Assembly: GCA_945830575.1 (NCBI GenBank)
Contig: CALZZE010000019.1
Span: forward strand, 1-48,301
Source of the DNA: an uncultured Subdoligranulum sp.
GTDB lineage: Bacteria > Bacillota > Clostridia > Oscillospirales > Ruminococcaceae
Reading direction: 5' to 3'
Length of the DNA stretch: 48,301 nucleotides
Under the pieces are notes generated by a model. The model did not search any database, was not told the DNA's origin, and worked only from the letters and a program-made list of their open reading frames with translations. Numbering within the stretch: the stretch's first letter is position 1; every line of letters begins with the position of its first letter. This document shows, one piece after another, positions 40,537-48,297 of the stretch. The translations under genes and the position numbers were made by a program.

Positions 40537-40565
40537 ATTATAAACCTTTTGAGCGGAGTTGAAAA
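40537..40565 (-). promoter_or_regulatory. Sigma-A promoter of the sirtuin gene, overlapping the nnrD promoter
   Basis: On the minus strand TTTTCA (40565-40560) and TATAAT (40542-40537) are 17 bases apart. It faces the nnrD promoter across the same AT-rich core, so the two probably compete for polymerase. Confidence 0.6.
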
Positions 40566-40569
40566 GACC

Positions 40570-41421
40570 ATGACCGACCTGACCAGAGACTTTATTTTTG
40601 ACCGCCTGCCCACCCGCGCCGCCAACGCCCACAAGGGCAGCTTCGGCGCGGTGGCGGTGGCGGCGGGCAGCCTTGCCTACCGGGGCGCGGCGGCGCTGTG
40701 CGTGGAGGGTGCGCTGCGCAGCGGTGCGGGGCTGGTGTATCTGGCCAGCGTGGAGCCGGTCATCCAGCTGGTGCTGACCCGCACGCCGGAATGCTGTGCC
40801 TGTGGCTGCCGCACCGGGGCGGACGGGTGTATCCACCCCAGGGACGCCGCCGCGCTGCGGGACTGGCTTGCTGATAAGCATCCTGTGCTGCTGGCGGGGC
40901 CGGGGCTGGGCGACGGCGCGGGCGCGGTGGTGAGCGAGCTGCTGAAAGGTGACTGGCAGGGCATGGTGCTGGACGCGGACGCGCTGAACGCGCTGGCGGC
41001 GGGGCAGGTGCGGGGCAAAGTGCCGCCCTTTGCGGTGCTGACGCCCCATCCCGGCGAGGCCGCCCGGCTGCTGAACATATCCACCGCACAGGTGCAGGCT
41101 GACCGGGAGAGTGCGGCCGTGCAGCTGGCGAAAAAATACGGCTGTACGGTGGTTTTGAAGGGTGCGGGCACCCTCATCGCCACGGCGGAGGGAGCGCTGT
41201 TCCGCAACACCACCGGCAATCCGGGGCTGGCCCGGGGCGGCAGCGGCGATGTGCTGGCGGGGATGCTGGCGGCACTGCTGGCGCAGGGGCTGACCCCGCA
41301 GGACGCCGCCTGCTGTGCGGCGTGGCTGCACGGTGCGGCCGCCGACCGCTGCGCCCGCCGCCTGAGCGAGGCCACCATGCTGCCCCACGATCTTCTGACG
41401 GACTTGTCCGGGATCTGGTGA
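40570..41421 (+). CDS. nnrD: ADP-dependent NAD(P)H-hydrate dehydratase
   Basis: This 283-residue ribokinase-fold enzyme repairs hydrated, damaged NADH and NADPH (NADHX, NADPHX). KGSFGAVAVAAGSLAYRGAA opens the domain, LAGPGLG and VLDADALNAL follow, and TPHPGEAARLL with the C-terminal NPGLARGGSGDVLAGM (catalytic Asp in GSGDVL) is diagnostic. In many bacteria this domain is fused to the NnrE epimerase; here it stands alone and no epimerase is encoded nearby. Start ATG 40570 has GGAG about 12 bases upstream. Confidence 0.96.
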   Translation: MTDLTRDFIFDRLPTRAANAHKGSFGAVAVAAGSLAYRGAAALCVEGALRSGAGLVYLASVEPVIQLVLTRTPECCACGCRTGADGCIHPRDAAALRDWLADKHPVLLAGPGLGDGAGAVVSELLKGDWQGMVLDADALNALAAGQVRGKVPPFAVLTPHPGEAARLLNISTAQVQADRESAAVQLAKKYGCTVVLKGAGTLIATAEGALFRNTTGNPGLARGGSGDVLAGMLAALLAQGLTPQDAACCAAWLHGAAADRCARRLSEATMLPHDLLTDLSGIW

Positions 41422-41430
41422 GCAACCGCC

Positions 41431-41889
41431 ATGAAAATCCATATCATCGGAGGGCCGGGGAGCGGAAAGACCTTCCTTGCCGACAGACTCTCCCGGCAGC
41501 TGGGAATCCCCCATTATGATTTAGATGATTTGCAGTGGGACAATGCCGCCGGCTACGGCACCAAACGGGAGCCGCAGGAACGGGATGCGCTGCTGCGTCA
41601 GATTTTGCAGCAGGAGGATTGGATCATCGAGGGCGTTTACCACAAATGGTGCGGGCAGTGCTTTGCGGATGCCGACAGAATCTATCTGCTGGAAGTTCCC
41701 CGCTACCGATACAGGACCCGCATCCTGCGCCGGTTTTTCAGACGAAAGCTTGGATTGGAAAAAGGGAAAAAGGAAAGCCTGCGGTCTCTGGCAGCACTGC
41801 TCCGGTGGGCCGACAAATACCAGAACGTACAGTTGCCGGAGATCAGAAAGCTTTTGTTGCCGTATTCCTTCAAAGTGCAAAGTGATTAA
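41431..41889 (+). CDS. P-loop kinase, FlaR/topology-modulation-like, C-terminally short
   Basis: This 152-residue adenylate-kinase-fold protein has Walker A GGPGSGKT at 8-15, a YDLDDLQW acceptor loop, and a lid region RRFFRRKLGLEKGKKES. It resembles proteins annotated as DNA topology modulation FlaR, really small-molecule kinases of unknown substrate. Relatives usually run about 15-25 residues further after the LPEIRKLLLPY segment. Here the frame ends with FKVQSD just 12 bases before the hairpin-rich repeat element, so an element-linked truncation is possible. Confidence 0.8.
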   Translation: MKIHIIGGPGSGKTFLADRLSRQLGIPHYDLDDLQWDNAAGYGTKREPQERDALLRQILQQEDWIIEGVYHKWCGQCFADADRIYLLEVPRYRYRTRILRRFFRRKLGLEKGKKESLRSLAALLRWADKYQNVQLPEIRKLLLPYSFKVQSD

Positions 41890-41964
41890 ACAATAGAAAC
41901 AGCATCGGGAGCGCCCCCTGCGGGCGCTTCCGATCAGCTTATCGAAAAACCTCAATTTTCGTTT

Positions 41965-41991
41965 GTAGGGGGCGGCGTCCTCGACGCCCCG
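41965..41991 (+). repeat. 27-base palindromic repeat, copy 2
   Basis: This hairpin inside the 262-base element begins GTAGGGGG and matches the minus-strand reading of 14090-14116 in 26 of 27 bases, with the one difference in the loop. Confidence 0.8.
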
Positions 41992-42115
41992 CGGTACGCT
42001 GCCAAGCAAGAAACATCGTTGTAAGGCAACCTTTTGCGGGCGGGACTGCAGGGCACCCTTACGGGCTGTCCCGCCCCTACAAATGATGGCAAGGTTTCTC
42101 GTGATGATTGACCTT

Positions 42116-42130
42116 TTTGACAGTCTGAGC
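42116..42130. repeat. 15-base hairpin-tail repeat, copy 2
   Basis: An exact copy of bases 28-42, again adjoining a long hairpin (42129-42163) that lies next to the 3' end of a minus-strand gene, here prmC. Confidence 0.6.
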
Positions 42131-42164
42131 ATCGGGAGCGCCCGCAGGGGGCGCTCCCGATGCC

Positions 42165-42971
42165 TCATTTTTGAAAGAAAACCACCCGGTCATTGCCGCC
42201 GTAGTCCTTGCGGCACTGGCCGTTCCGCCAGCCGTTGGCCTTGCCCAGCGCCAGCACCTGCGCGGCCTGCGCACAGCCGATCTCCAGCACCAGCCAGCCG
42301 CCGGGGCGCACCGCGTCCCGGTATTTTTCTGTGATAAGGCGATAAAAAGCCAGCCCGTCCTTGCCGCCGTCCAGCGCCATGGCTGGCTCCTTCGCCGTTT
42401 CCGGCATCAGCGCCCCCATCTCCGCCGCCGTCAGATAGGGCGGGTTGGAAATGAGCACATCCAGCGAGTTGGCGGGCAGCTGGCGGTAATACCCGAAGGC
42501 ATCCGCCTCCACCGCCTGCACGCCGCGTCCCTGCACATTCCGGCGCAGATAGCCAAGGGCGGCGGGGCTTTTCTCCACACAGGTCACCTGCGCGCCCGGC
42601 ACAAAGCGGCACACACCCAGCCCCAGACAGCCGGTTCCGGCGCACAAGTCCAGCACCGCGGGGGACGGCACGCCCGCCAGCAGTTCGATGGCGGTCTCAC
42701 AGACCACCTCGCTGTCCGGGCGGGGGCACAGCACCCCGGGGCCGACGGTCAGCGGGATGCCCATGAACTCCCATTCCCCCAAAATATATTGCAGCGGCTC
42801 CCGGGCAGCGCGGCGGGCGGTCAGTTCGTCCAGCCGGGCGGCCTCGGCGGGGGTGGGGCCGTCATCAAAGCGGGGGTCCCGGCCCGTCACAAAACGGTAG
42901 AGTTCCCGGGCGTCAAAGTCCGCGTCGGGACAGCCTGCCTGCCGCAGCGTGTCTTCCCAGCGGCTTACCAC
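42165..42971 (-). CDS. prmC: Peptide chain release factor N5-glutamine methyltransferase
   Basis: This 268-residue SAM-dependent enzyme methylates the Gln of the GGQ motif in release factors. An N-terminal helical domain (1-75) precedes a Rossmann domain with VLDLCAGTGCLGLGVC (SAM loop) and the signature ISNPPYLTAAEM, whose NPPY binds the target Gln. Start is GTG 42971 with GGAGGA six bases upstream, overlapping the YqhQ-like gene by seven bases. YqhQ-PrmC pairing is common in Firmicutes, often beside prfA, which is not present here. Confidence 0.96.
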   Translation of the reverse strand: MVSRWEDTLRQAGCPDADFDARELYRFVTGRDPRFDDGPTPAEAARLDELTARRAAREPLQYILGEWEFMGIPLTVGPGVLCPRPDSEVVCETAIELLAGVPSPAVLDLCAGTGCLGLGVCRFVPGAQVTCVEKSPAALGYLRRNVQGRGVQAVEADAFGYYRQLPANSLDVLISNPPYLTAAEMGALMPETAKEPAMALDGGKDGLAFYRLITEKYRDAVRPGGWLVLEIGCAQAAQVLALGKANGWRNGQCRKDYGGNDRVVFFQK

Positions 42972-43909
42972 AGGCCGTCCTCCGCCTTTTCGGGCAGCAC
43001 CGGCGTCACCGCCGCGATGGCCACCTCGATCATGGAATCCTCCGGCTCAAAGGTGGTGAGCCGCTGCAGCCACAGCCCCGGCGTGGCGATGGCCTTGGCC
43101 AGTGCGCCGTGGGAGCGACCCGACCATTTGAGAATCTCATAGGAAATACCCACCAGCAGCGGGAACAGCGCCAGCTTGTACACCACCCGCAGCGCGGTGG
43201 AGCTCCACGGCAGCACCGCGTAGAGGAAAATGCTGATGATGAGCGTCAGAATCAGAAAGCTGGTGCCGCAGCGGGGATGGAACCGGGAACAGCCCCGGAT
43301 GTTTTCCACCGTCAGGGGCAGGCCCGCCTCGTAGCAGGCGATGGTCTTGTGCTCGGCGCCGTGGTACTCGAACATGCGGTGGATTTCCTTCATGCGGGTG
43401 CAGAGGAACATGTACGCCAGAAAAACGACCAGCTTGAACAGCCCCTCCAGCAGCACCTTAGGCCAGCGGGACAGCGTCACCACCTGCCCCACCGCCCCCG
43501 TGAGGAAGGTGGGCAGAAAGGTGAACAGAAACAGCGCCAGCAGCACCCCCGCAAAGGCGGCGCAGGTCATCAGCACATTCTGCACGGCGGGGGTGGTGTG
43601 CTCGTCCAGCCACTTGTCAAATTTGGACTGGTCGGCCTCCTTTTCCTCCTCGGTGAGGGAGATATCCGCGCTGTGCATCAGGTACTTGTAGCCGCTGTAC
43701 AGGTTCTCGGCCATGTTGCAGATGCCCCGCACAAGGGGCACCCTGTTGTACCAGTGGGTGGTGACCGCGTCGTAGGACAGGTCGATTTCGCCGTCCGGGC
43801 GGCGCACCGCGCAGCAGATTTTCTGGGGGCCGCGCATCATGATGCCCTCCATGAGGGCCTGCCCGCCCACAGAGGTGCGAAAACGTTCCGCTTGGGGGTT
43901 GTTTGCCAT
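42965..43909 (-). CDS. DUF1385 family membrane protein (YqhQ-like)
   Basis: This 314-residue protein has VGGQALMEGIMMRGP near the start, then a middle part with about four or five helices. EYHGAEHKTIACYEAGLPLTVEN (GAEHK core) and SRFHPRCGTSF in the second half are hallmarks of the DUF1385 family. Its biochemical role is not established. It lies between a sensor kinase and prmC. AGGAGTTACT precedes the ATG. The conserved His and Cys residues suggest metal binding, which is inference. Confidence 0.93.
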   Translation of the reverse strand: MANNPQAERFRTSVGGQALMEGIMMRGPQKICCAVRRPDGEIDLSYDAVTTHWYNRVPLVRGICNMAENLYSGYKYLMHSADISLTEEEKEADQSKFDKWLDEHTTPAVQNVLMTCAAFAGVLLALFLFTFLPTFLTGAVGQVVTLSRWPKVLLEGLFKLVVFLAYMFLCTRMKEIHRMFEYHGAEHKTIACYEAGLPLTVENIRGCSRFHPRCGTSFLILTLIISIFLYAVLPWSSTALRVVYKLALFPLLVGISYEILKWSGRSHGALAKAIATPGLWLQRLTTFEPEDSMIEVAIAAVTPVLPEKAEDGLW

Positions 43910-43972
43910 AGTAACTCCTATTACAGGGTGGGGCGCAGCCCACCGGGATGTTTTTTGTTTTGCCTACAAGGT

Positions 43973-45421
43973 TCATATCTGCTCATGCAGATGCTCCTGC
44001 CCGGGATGGTAGACAGGCAGCGTGACGGTGACGGCGGTGCCCTGTCCCAGCGTGCTGGCGATGTCCAGCGTGCCGCCCAGCGCGGTGACGATCTCGTCCA
44101 CCACCGCCAGACCGATGCCGGAACCCCGCACCGCGTTTTTGCCTTTATAAAACTTTACCCTGACATTTTCCAGATCCTCCGGCGAGATGCCCCGTCCCTG
44201 ATCCCGCACCGTCACCGAGGCAGTCTCCCCGGTGCGGGTGAGGGTGATGAAGATGGAGCCGCCGGGGGTGGAGTATTTCACGGCGTTGTCCAGAATGTTC
44301 ACGAACACCTGCCGCAGCCGGGCCGGGTCCGCCCACACCGGGTAGGGGTCGGGAGGCTCCTCATAGGCCAGATGCAGGCCCTCCTGCCGGATGCGCGGCT
44401 CCACAAACAGGGCGGCGTCGGTGGCCTCCGCCACCAGATCCAGCACCTGACAGTTGAGCTTGATGCCGTTTTGCAGCCGGGAAAAATCCAGCAGCTCCTC
44501 CACCATGGTGTACAGCCGGTCGGTCTCGGCGGTGATGACCGCCAGACCCCGGCGATAGTTGGCGTCGTCCGGGTCCTTGATGTTGCTGATGGTCTCCACC
44601 CAGCCCTTGATGGAGGTGAGCGGCGTGCGCAGCTCGTGACTCACCGAGGAGATAAAGTCGTTTTTCATCCGGTCGGTCTTGGCCAGCTCCTCCGCCATGC
44701 GGTTGATGGTGCGGCACAGGCGGCCCACCTCGTCCTCGTACCGGGTGTCCGGCAGGCGGGCGGCCAGATCGCCGTGGGCGATGCGGGTGGCGGTGGCCTC
44801 CACCTCGCCCAGCGGACGCACGATGGAGCGCACAAAAAACAGGCCGCTCATAATGGTAAAGCCCAGCACCGCCACCGCCACGCCCATGGAGGTCAGCAGC
44901 ACCTGCTGCCACTGCCGGTCCACCAGCGACAGGCTGGTGATGAGCCGCATGGCGGCGATGCCGCCCGCCGCGTAGGGCACCAGCGATGTGACGGCCATGA
45001 CCCGCTCGCTGGTATCGGTGCGGAAAATGGCGGTGCCCACTCCGCTGTCGCTGGTAAGGGCGGTGCCAAAGTCCTCCCCCCGCATCAGACCCCGGTTGAC
45101 CACACCGCTGCTGGTGGCCAGCACGGTGCCGCCGGAATCCAGCAGCATCAGCTCCAGCTTGTCCTTTTCGTCAAACTGCTCCACGATGCGCCGCAAAGCC
45201 TGCCCGCGGGCGGCGGCGGTGTCCCGGGCGTCGCCGGCGGTACCGGTGGCCTGCAAGCGGCCGTCGATGGCGGTGAACCGGTTGAGCATGGCCCGCTGCA
45301 CGCCGCCGTACAGATTCTGGTAGGTGGAGTAGAGGAACAGCCCCTCCGCCACCGCCAGCACCAGCGCCGTGATGAGCAGACTGCCCCGCAGCCAGCGGGC
45401 TGTGATGTTGTTGGATTTCAT
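43973..45421 (-). CDS. Two-component sensor histidine kinase
   Basis: This 482-residue membrane kinase has two helices (about 12-32 and 174-198) bounding an extracellular sensor of about 140 residues (dCache/PAS-like, with LMLLDSGGTVLATSS). A HAMP domain (199-250) follows, then HisKA SSVSHELRTPLTSIKGW with phospho-His262. The HATPase domain shows NILDNAVKYS, DQGRGI and GSGIGLAVV. ATG 45421 overlaps the regulator stop as ATGA. The layout is like PhoR or WalK/VicK relatives. The signal is unknown, though the upstream lipoprotein may be linked. Confidence 0.95.
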   Translation of the reverse strand: MKSNNITARWLRGSLLITALVLAVAEGLFLYSTYQNLYGGVQRAMLNRFTAIDGRLQATGTAGDARDTAAARGQALRRIVEQFDEKDKLELMLLDSGGTVLATSSGVVNRGLMRGEDFGTALTSDSGVGTAIFRTDTSERVMAVTSLVPYAAGGIAAMRLITSLSLVDRQWQQVLLTSMGVAVAVLGFTIMSGLFFVRSIVRPLGEVEATATRIAHGDLAARLPDTRYEDEVGRLCRTINRMAEELAKTDRMKNDFISSVSHELRTPLTSIKGWVETISNIKDPDDANYRRGLAVITAETDRLYTMVEELLDFSRLQNGIKLNCQVLDLVAEATDAALFVEPRIRQEGLHLAYEEPPDPYPVWADPARLRQVFVNILDNAVKYSTPGGSIFITLTRTGETASVTVRDQGRGISPEDLENVRVKFYKGKNAVRGSGIGLAVVDEIVTALGGTLDIASTLGQGTAVTVTLPVYHPGQEHLHEQI

Positions 45422-46122
45422 GCGTTCCAGCGATACCCGTATCCCCACACCGTCAGGATGTGCTGGGGATTGCTGGGCTCGTCCTCAATTTTCATGCGCA
45501 GGCGGCGGATGTTCACATCCACGATCTTCACATCGCCGTAATACCCCGCGCCCCACACGCCTTCCAGAATTTTTTCGCGTACCAGCGCGGTGGCCGGGTT
45601 CTTGAAGAACAGCTCCATGATCTGGAACTCCACCTGCGTCAGGTCGATGGGCTTGCCGGATTTGTACAGCACACGGCTCTTTTCGTCCAGCACAAAGGGG
45701 CCGCTGACCAGCTGATCCGGCTCCTCCACCGCCTTGCCCTCGGCGGCGGCGGTGCGGCGCACACGCCGGGCCAGCGCCTCCAGCCGGGCGATCAGTTCGG
45801 ACACCGAGAAGGGCTTGGTGATATAGTCGTCCGCGCCGATGGACAGGCCGCGGATCTTGTCCTCCTCCTGCCCCTTGGCGGACACCATGATGATGCCGAT
45901 GGCGCTGTTGTCCCGCCGGATGGTCTCGCACAGGCTCAGGCCGTCCATGCCGGGCAGCATGATGTCCAGCAGCGCCGCATCACAGGGCTGGCTCTGGTGC
46001 ATCAGCTCCAGCGCACGCTCGGCGCTGGGGGCCTCCAGCACCTCCCAGCCGGCCATTTTCAGGTTGAGGGCCACCATTTCCCGGATGCTGTCCTCGTCCT
46101 CCACCAGTAACACTCGTTTCAT
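45418..46122 (-). CDS. OmpR/PhoB-family response regulator
   Basis: This 234-residue regulator has a receiver domain (1-120) with VLLVEDEDS, phospho-acceptor Asp53 in LLDIMLPGMD, switch Ser and Lys109-like TKPFS. A C-terminal winged helix (about 135-232) carries DLTQVEFQIMELF and the recognition part VNIRRLRMKIE and ILTVWGYGYRW. It is the cognate partner of the kinase encoded next (four-base overlap). GGAGGT lies upstream of the ATG. Targets cannot be told from this window. Confidence 0.96.
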   Translation of the reverse strand: MKRVLLVEDEDSIREMVALNLKMAGWEVLEAPSAERALELMHQSQPCDAALLDIMLPGMDGLSLCETIRRDNSAIGIIMVSAKGQEEDKIRGLSIGADDYITKPFSVSELIARLEALARRVRRTAAAEGKAVEEPDQLVSGPFVLDEKSRVLYKSGKPIDLTQVEFQIMELFFKNPATALVREKILEGVWGAGYYGDVKIVDVNIRRLRMKIEDEPSNPQHILTVWGYGYRWNA

Positions 46123-46137
46123 AGTCCACCTCCAGAA

Positions 46138-47442
46138 TTATCCGATCATCACCGTTCCTGCGGTGAGTTTATCCATGCTCAGGCCGAAATACGGCTCCAC
46201 CAGCCGGGCCTGCAGCTGCTGGTCCCCGATGTTGGCGATGCGGGTGTAGTCGGTGTCCCTGTTCTGGGACGGCTCCGCATCCACCACCCGGATCTCCAGA
46301 TAGACCGTCTCCCCGTCCTCGCTGCACACCAGCCAGCCGGTGCTGCCCGCGTTGCTGCGCAGCAGGATGCGCCCGTGCAGGCCGCTGGGCAGCGGCACGA
46401 AAAAGCGGTATTCGCTGTCATACACGCCAAAGCTCTCGTGCCCGCCGGAGGGGGTGGCGTAGTCCCGCCACAGCAAAAATTTCAGGCGCTTGTCCAAAGG
46501 CGAGCGCAGCTCGCCGCCGTCGCCCACCTCGCTGGGAATGTCGATGGTGCCGTTGCCGTCCACGTCCATGCTCAGCAGGCTGGTGTCGTAGCGCTGGCTC
46601 ACGCCGTACATGTCCCACACGCCGGGGGGTGTGTACAGCTGCAAAAACCCGGTTTCCTCGTCATAGCGCACAATATTGGAGGAAAGGCTCGTCCCGCCGG
46701 AGCCTGCCCAGCCGTCCAGCACCAGCCACGGCTTGCCGTCCAGCCCCTGCCCCGCGTGCAGCGCTGCGCAGCCGTTGTAGCTGCCCGCGCCCACCGCCAG
46801 CGTCTGCTTGGCCCGGAATTCTCCCTCGATGTAGGTGAGCAGCTCCAGATTCACGCCGCCGCTTTCTGTCTCGGTGGGCAGCGCCAGCACAAGGTCCTCG
46901 GTGGCCTCGTTGCCGGTCATGTCGCCAATGACCATATCGGTGTAGGCCCGCTTGATGACGGGCTGCAAAATTTCCTCGCTGTACAGATAGACCACCAGAT
47001 ACCGGTCATCCTGCCCGCTGCCGTAGCCCACCAGAATCTGGCTGGATTCCGTGTCCCGCAGCCGGGCGGTGGTGACGCTCTCAATTTCGCCGGACAAGCC
47101 CTCGGCGGTCTGCACCACCCGCCAGCCGTTGTCGGTGGATTCCAGCACCGCCAGCCAGACGTTGGTGCCGGCTGTTTCGGCGGTGTACAGCACCGCCGCC
47201 TCCTGCACGCCGTCGCCGTCCCAGTCCCCGAACAGGAAGGGGGACAAGAAATCGCCGCTGGCCGGGTATTTGAGGGTGGCGGTGGAGCCTGCGCCCAGAT
47301 AGCTGTTCAGCGCCTTCTGGATGGCTCTGGTCTGGCCGGACAGCTGCGGCGCACGGAGCAGGTTTTCCACCTCGCCCGCGCTGGCGGCACAGCCCGTCAG
47401 CAGCGCCATGGCACACAGCAGCGCGGCGATGGTTCCTTTCAT
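46138..47442 (-). CDS. Lipoprotein with FG-GAP/calcium-loop-like repeats
   Basis: This 434-residue secreted lipoprotein has signal MKGTIAALLCAMALLTGCAAS with lipobox LLTGC (about Cys18). The mature part contains Asp-rich loops: FGDWDGDGVQEAAVLY and SMDVDGNGTIDIP, which resemble calcium-binding FG-GAP/VCBS turns, and an IGDMTGNEATEDLVLAL variant. It is probably a beta-propeller-like protein anchored outside the membrane. Start ATG 47442 has AAAGGGGG upstream. It is the first gene of an operon continuing into the two-component system, which makes it a candidate sensor accessory. Confidence 0.85.
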   Translation of the reverse strand: MKGTIAALLCAMALLTGCAASAGEVENLLRAPQLSGQTRAIQKALNSYLGAGSTATLKYPASGDFLSPFLFGDWDGDGVQEAAVLYTAETAGTNVWLAVLESTDNGWRVVQTAEGLSGEIESVTTARLRDTESSQILVGYGSGQDDRYLVVYLYSEEILQPVIKRAYTDMVIGDMTGNEATEDLVLALPTETESGGVNLELLTYIEGEFRAKQTLAVGAGSYNGCAALHAGQGLDGKPWLVLDGWAGSGGTSLSSNIVRYDEETGFLQLYTPPGVWDMYGVSQRYDTSLLSMDVDGNGTIDIPSEVGDGGELRSPLDKRLKFLLWRDYATPSGGHESFGVYDSEYRFFVPLPSGLHGRILLRSNAGSTGWLVCSEDGETVYLEIRVVDAEPSQNRDTDYTRIANIGDQQLQARLVEPYFGLSMDKLTAGTVMIG

Positions 47443-47472
47443 GGCGCAGCCCCCTTTCGTATAGATAAGGAT

Positions 47473-47501
47473 ATTATACCACATTTATTGCAAAGCCGCA
47501 A
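47473..47501 (-). promoter_or_regulatory. Sigma-A promoter of the lipoprotein-two-component operon
   Basis: On the minus strand TTGCGG (47501-47496) and TATAAT (47478-47473) are 17 bases apart with an extended -10 (TGTGGTATAAT). The -35 box lies inside the end of the ZIP transporter gene. Confidence 0.85.
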
Positions 47502-48240
47502 TGCCCAACACCATCAGCAGACACCCGGCCCCGGTGCCCAGCAGTCCCGCCCGTCCCTTTGCCTGCGGCAGCAGCTGATCCCAGCTGACCCACAGCATGA
47601 TGCCCGCCACCACCACGGTGACGCCGTTGAGCAGGCCGGGGGTCAAAAAACCGCGCAGGAACGTCCATGCCAGCACCGCGCCCAGCGGCTCCGCCAGACC
47701 GGACAGCAGCGCCGCCCCTGCGCCCTTGGCCCGGCTGCGCAGTGCATAGGCGAAGGGCACTGCCACGGCGAGGCCCTCCGGGATGTTGTGCAGCGCGATG
47801 GCCATCGCGGTGCGCATCCCCAGCGCCGGGTCGGCCACCCCGGCAAAGAGGGTCAGCACGCCCTCCGGCAGGTTGTGCAGCACCAGCGCCGCCCCCGTCA
47901 CCAGCGCGGTGCGCAGCGCCCCGGCCCGGCCGGCATGGCCAAACCGTGCGGCCAGAGCGGATTCCTCCGGCAGCAGCCTGCCCAGCAGCGCGGCAATGAC
48001 CATGCCCGCCGCCAGCTGGCTGGACAGCGCCAGTCCGCTGCCCAGCGGGGACAGCCCGGCGGCATAACAGGACAGCGCCTCCGGGGTCAGGTCGGCCAGA
48101 CTGACGGTGAGCATGACGCTCCCCGCGAACCCGGCGCTGGCCGCCAGCAGCCGGGGCGAGGGCGGAAACAGCGCGGCGATCAGCCCGCCCAGACCGGTGG
48201 ACAGCCCCGCCAGAACCGTGAACAACAGCGCAGTTGGCAT
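47485..48240 (-). CDS. ZIP-family metal transporter
   Basis: This 251-residue inner membrane protein has eight predicted helices and resembles the ZupT/GufA branch of ZIP transporters, which bring Zn2+ and other divalent metals into the cytoplasm. The binuclear metal site motifs are clear: VLHNLPEGVL in helix IV and ALHNIPEGLA in helix V. Start ATG 48240 has GGAGGTG six bases upstream; a longer frame to 48288 is unlikely. No terminator separates it from the lipoprotein operon. The promoter probably lies beyond the window edge. Confidence 0.94.
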   Translation of the reverse strand: MPTALLFTVLAGLSTGLGGLIAALFPPSPRLLAASAGFAGSVMLTVSLADLTPEALSCYAAGLSPLGSGLALSSQLAAGMVIAALLGRLLPEESALAARFGHAGRAGALRTALVTGAALVLHNLPEGVLTLFAGVADPALGMRTAMAIALHNIPEGLAVAVPFAYALRSRAKGAGAALLSGLAEPLGAVLAWTFLRGFLTPGLLNGVTVVVAGIMLWVSWDQLLPQAKGRAGLLGTGAGCLLMVLGIAALQ

Positions 48241-48274
48241 ACAACACACCTCCCATGGAACAAGGTATGCCGCA

Positions 48275-48297
48275 GCGGGGCAAAACAAAACCCCCGC
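48275..48297 (-). other. Small hairpin upstream of the ZIP gene
   Basis: GCGGGG and CCCCGC can pair around an 11-base loop made of A and C. It might be the end of an upstream transcript or part of the ZIP leader; the window ends too close to decide. Confidence 0.3.

Larger units (their letters stand above)
41902..42163. mobile_element. 262-base MITE-like element with inverted hairpin ends
   Basis: The two ends (41902-41936 and 42129-42163) are inverted copies of one another, identical in 32 of the first 33 positions, and each end is itself a long palindrome (13-15 bp stems). Inside lie two further hairpins (41965-41991; arms 42038-42046 with 42068-42076). There is no coding capacity and no clear target-site duplication. 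A copy of the first internal hairpin lies at 14090-14116 and a copy of the tail at 28-42, so this is a composite of dispersed repeats. Movement is inferred, not seen. Confidence 0.65.

Noticed and set aside
40501-41514. Continuation of the sirtuin frame upstream to give a 578-residue protein
   Set aside because: The extra 338 residues are antisense to nnrD and low-complexity. The sirtuin has a good ribosome binding site and the usual N-terminus at 40500.
41890-42180. Target-site duplication flanking the 262-base element
   Set aside because: The bases on either side (AGAAACA and CTCATTT) do not match, so no duplication supports recent transposition.
43928-43944. Hairpin GGTGGG/CCCACC between the YqhQ and kinase genes as a terminator
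   Set aside because: A T run exists only on the plus-strand side, where no gene ends. On the minus strand it lies between the kinase end and the YqhQ start without a T tract.
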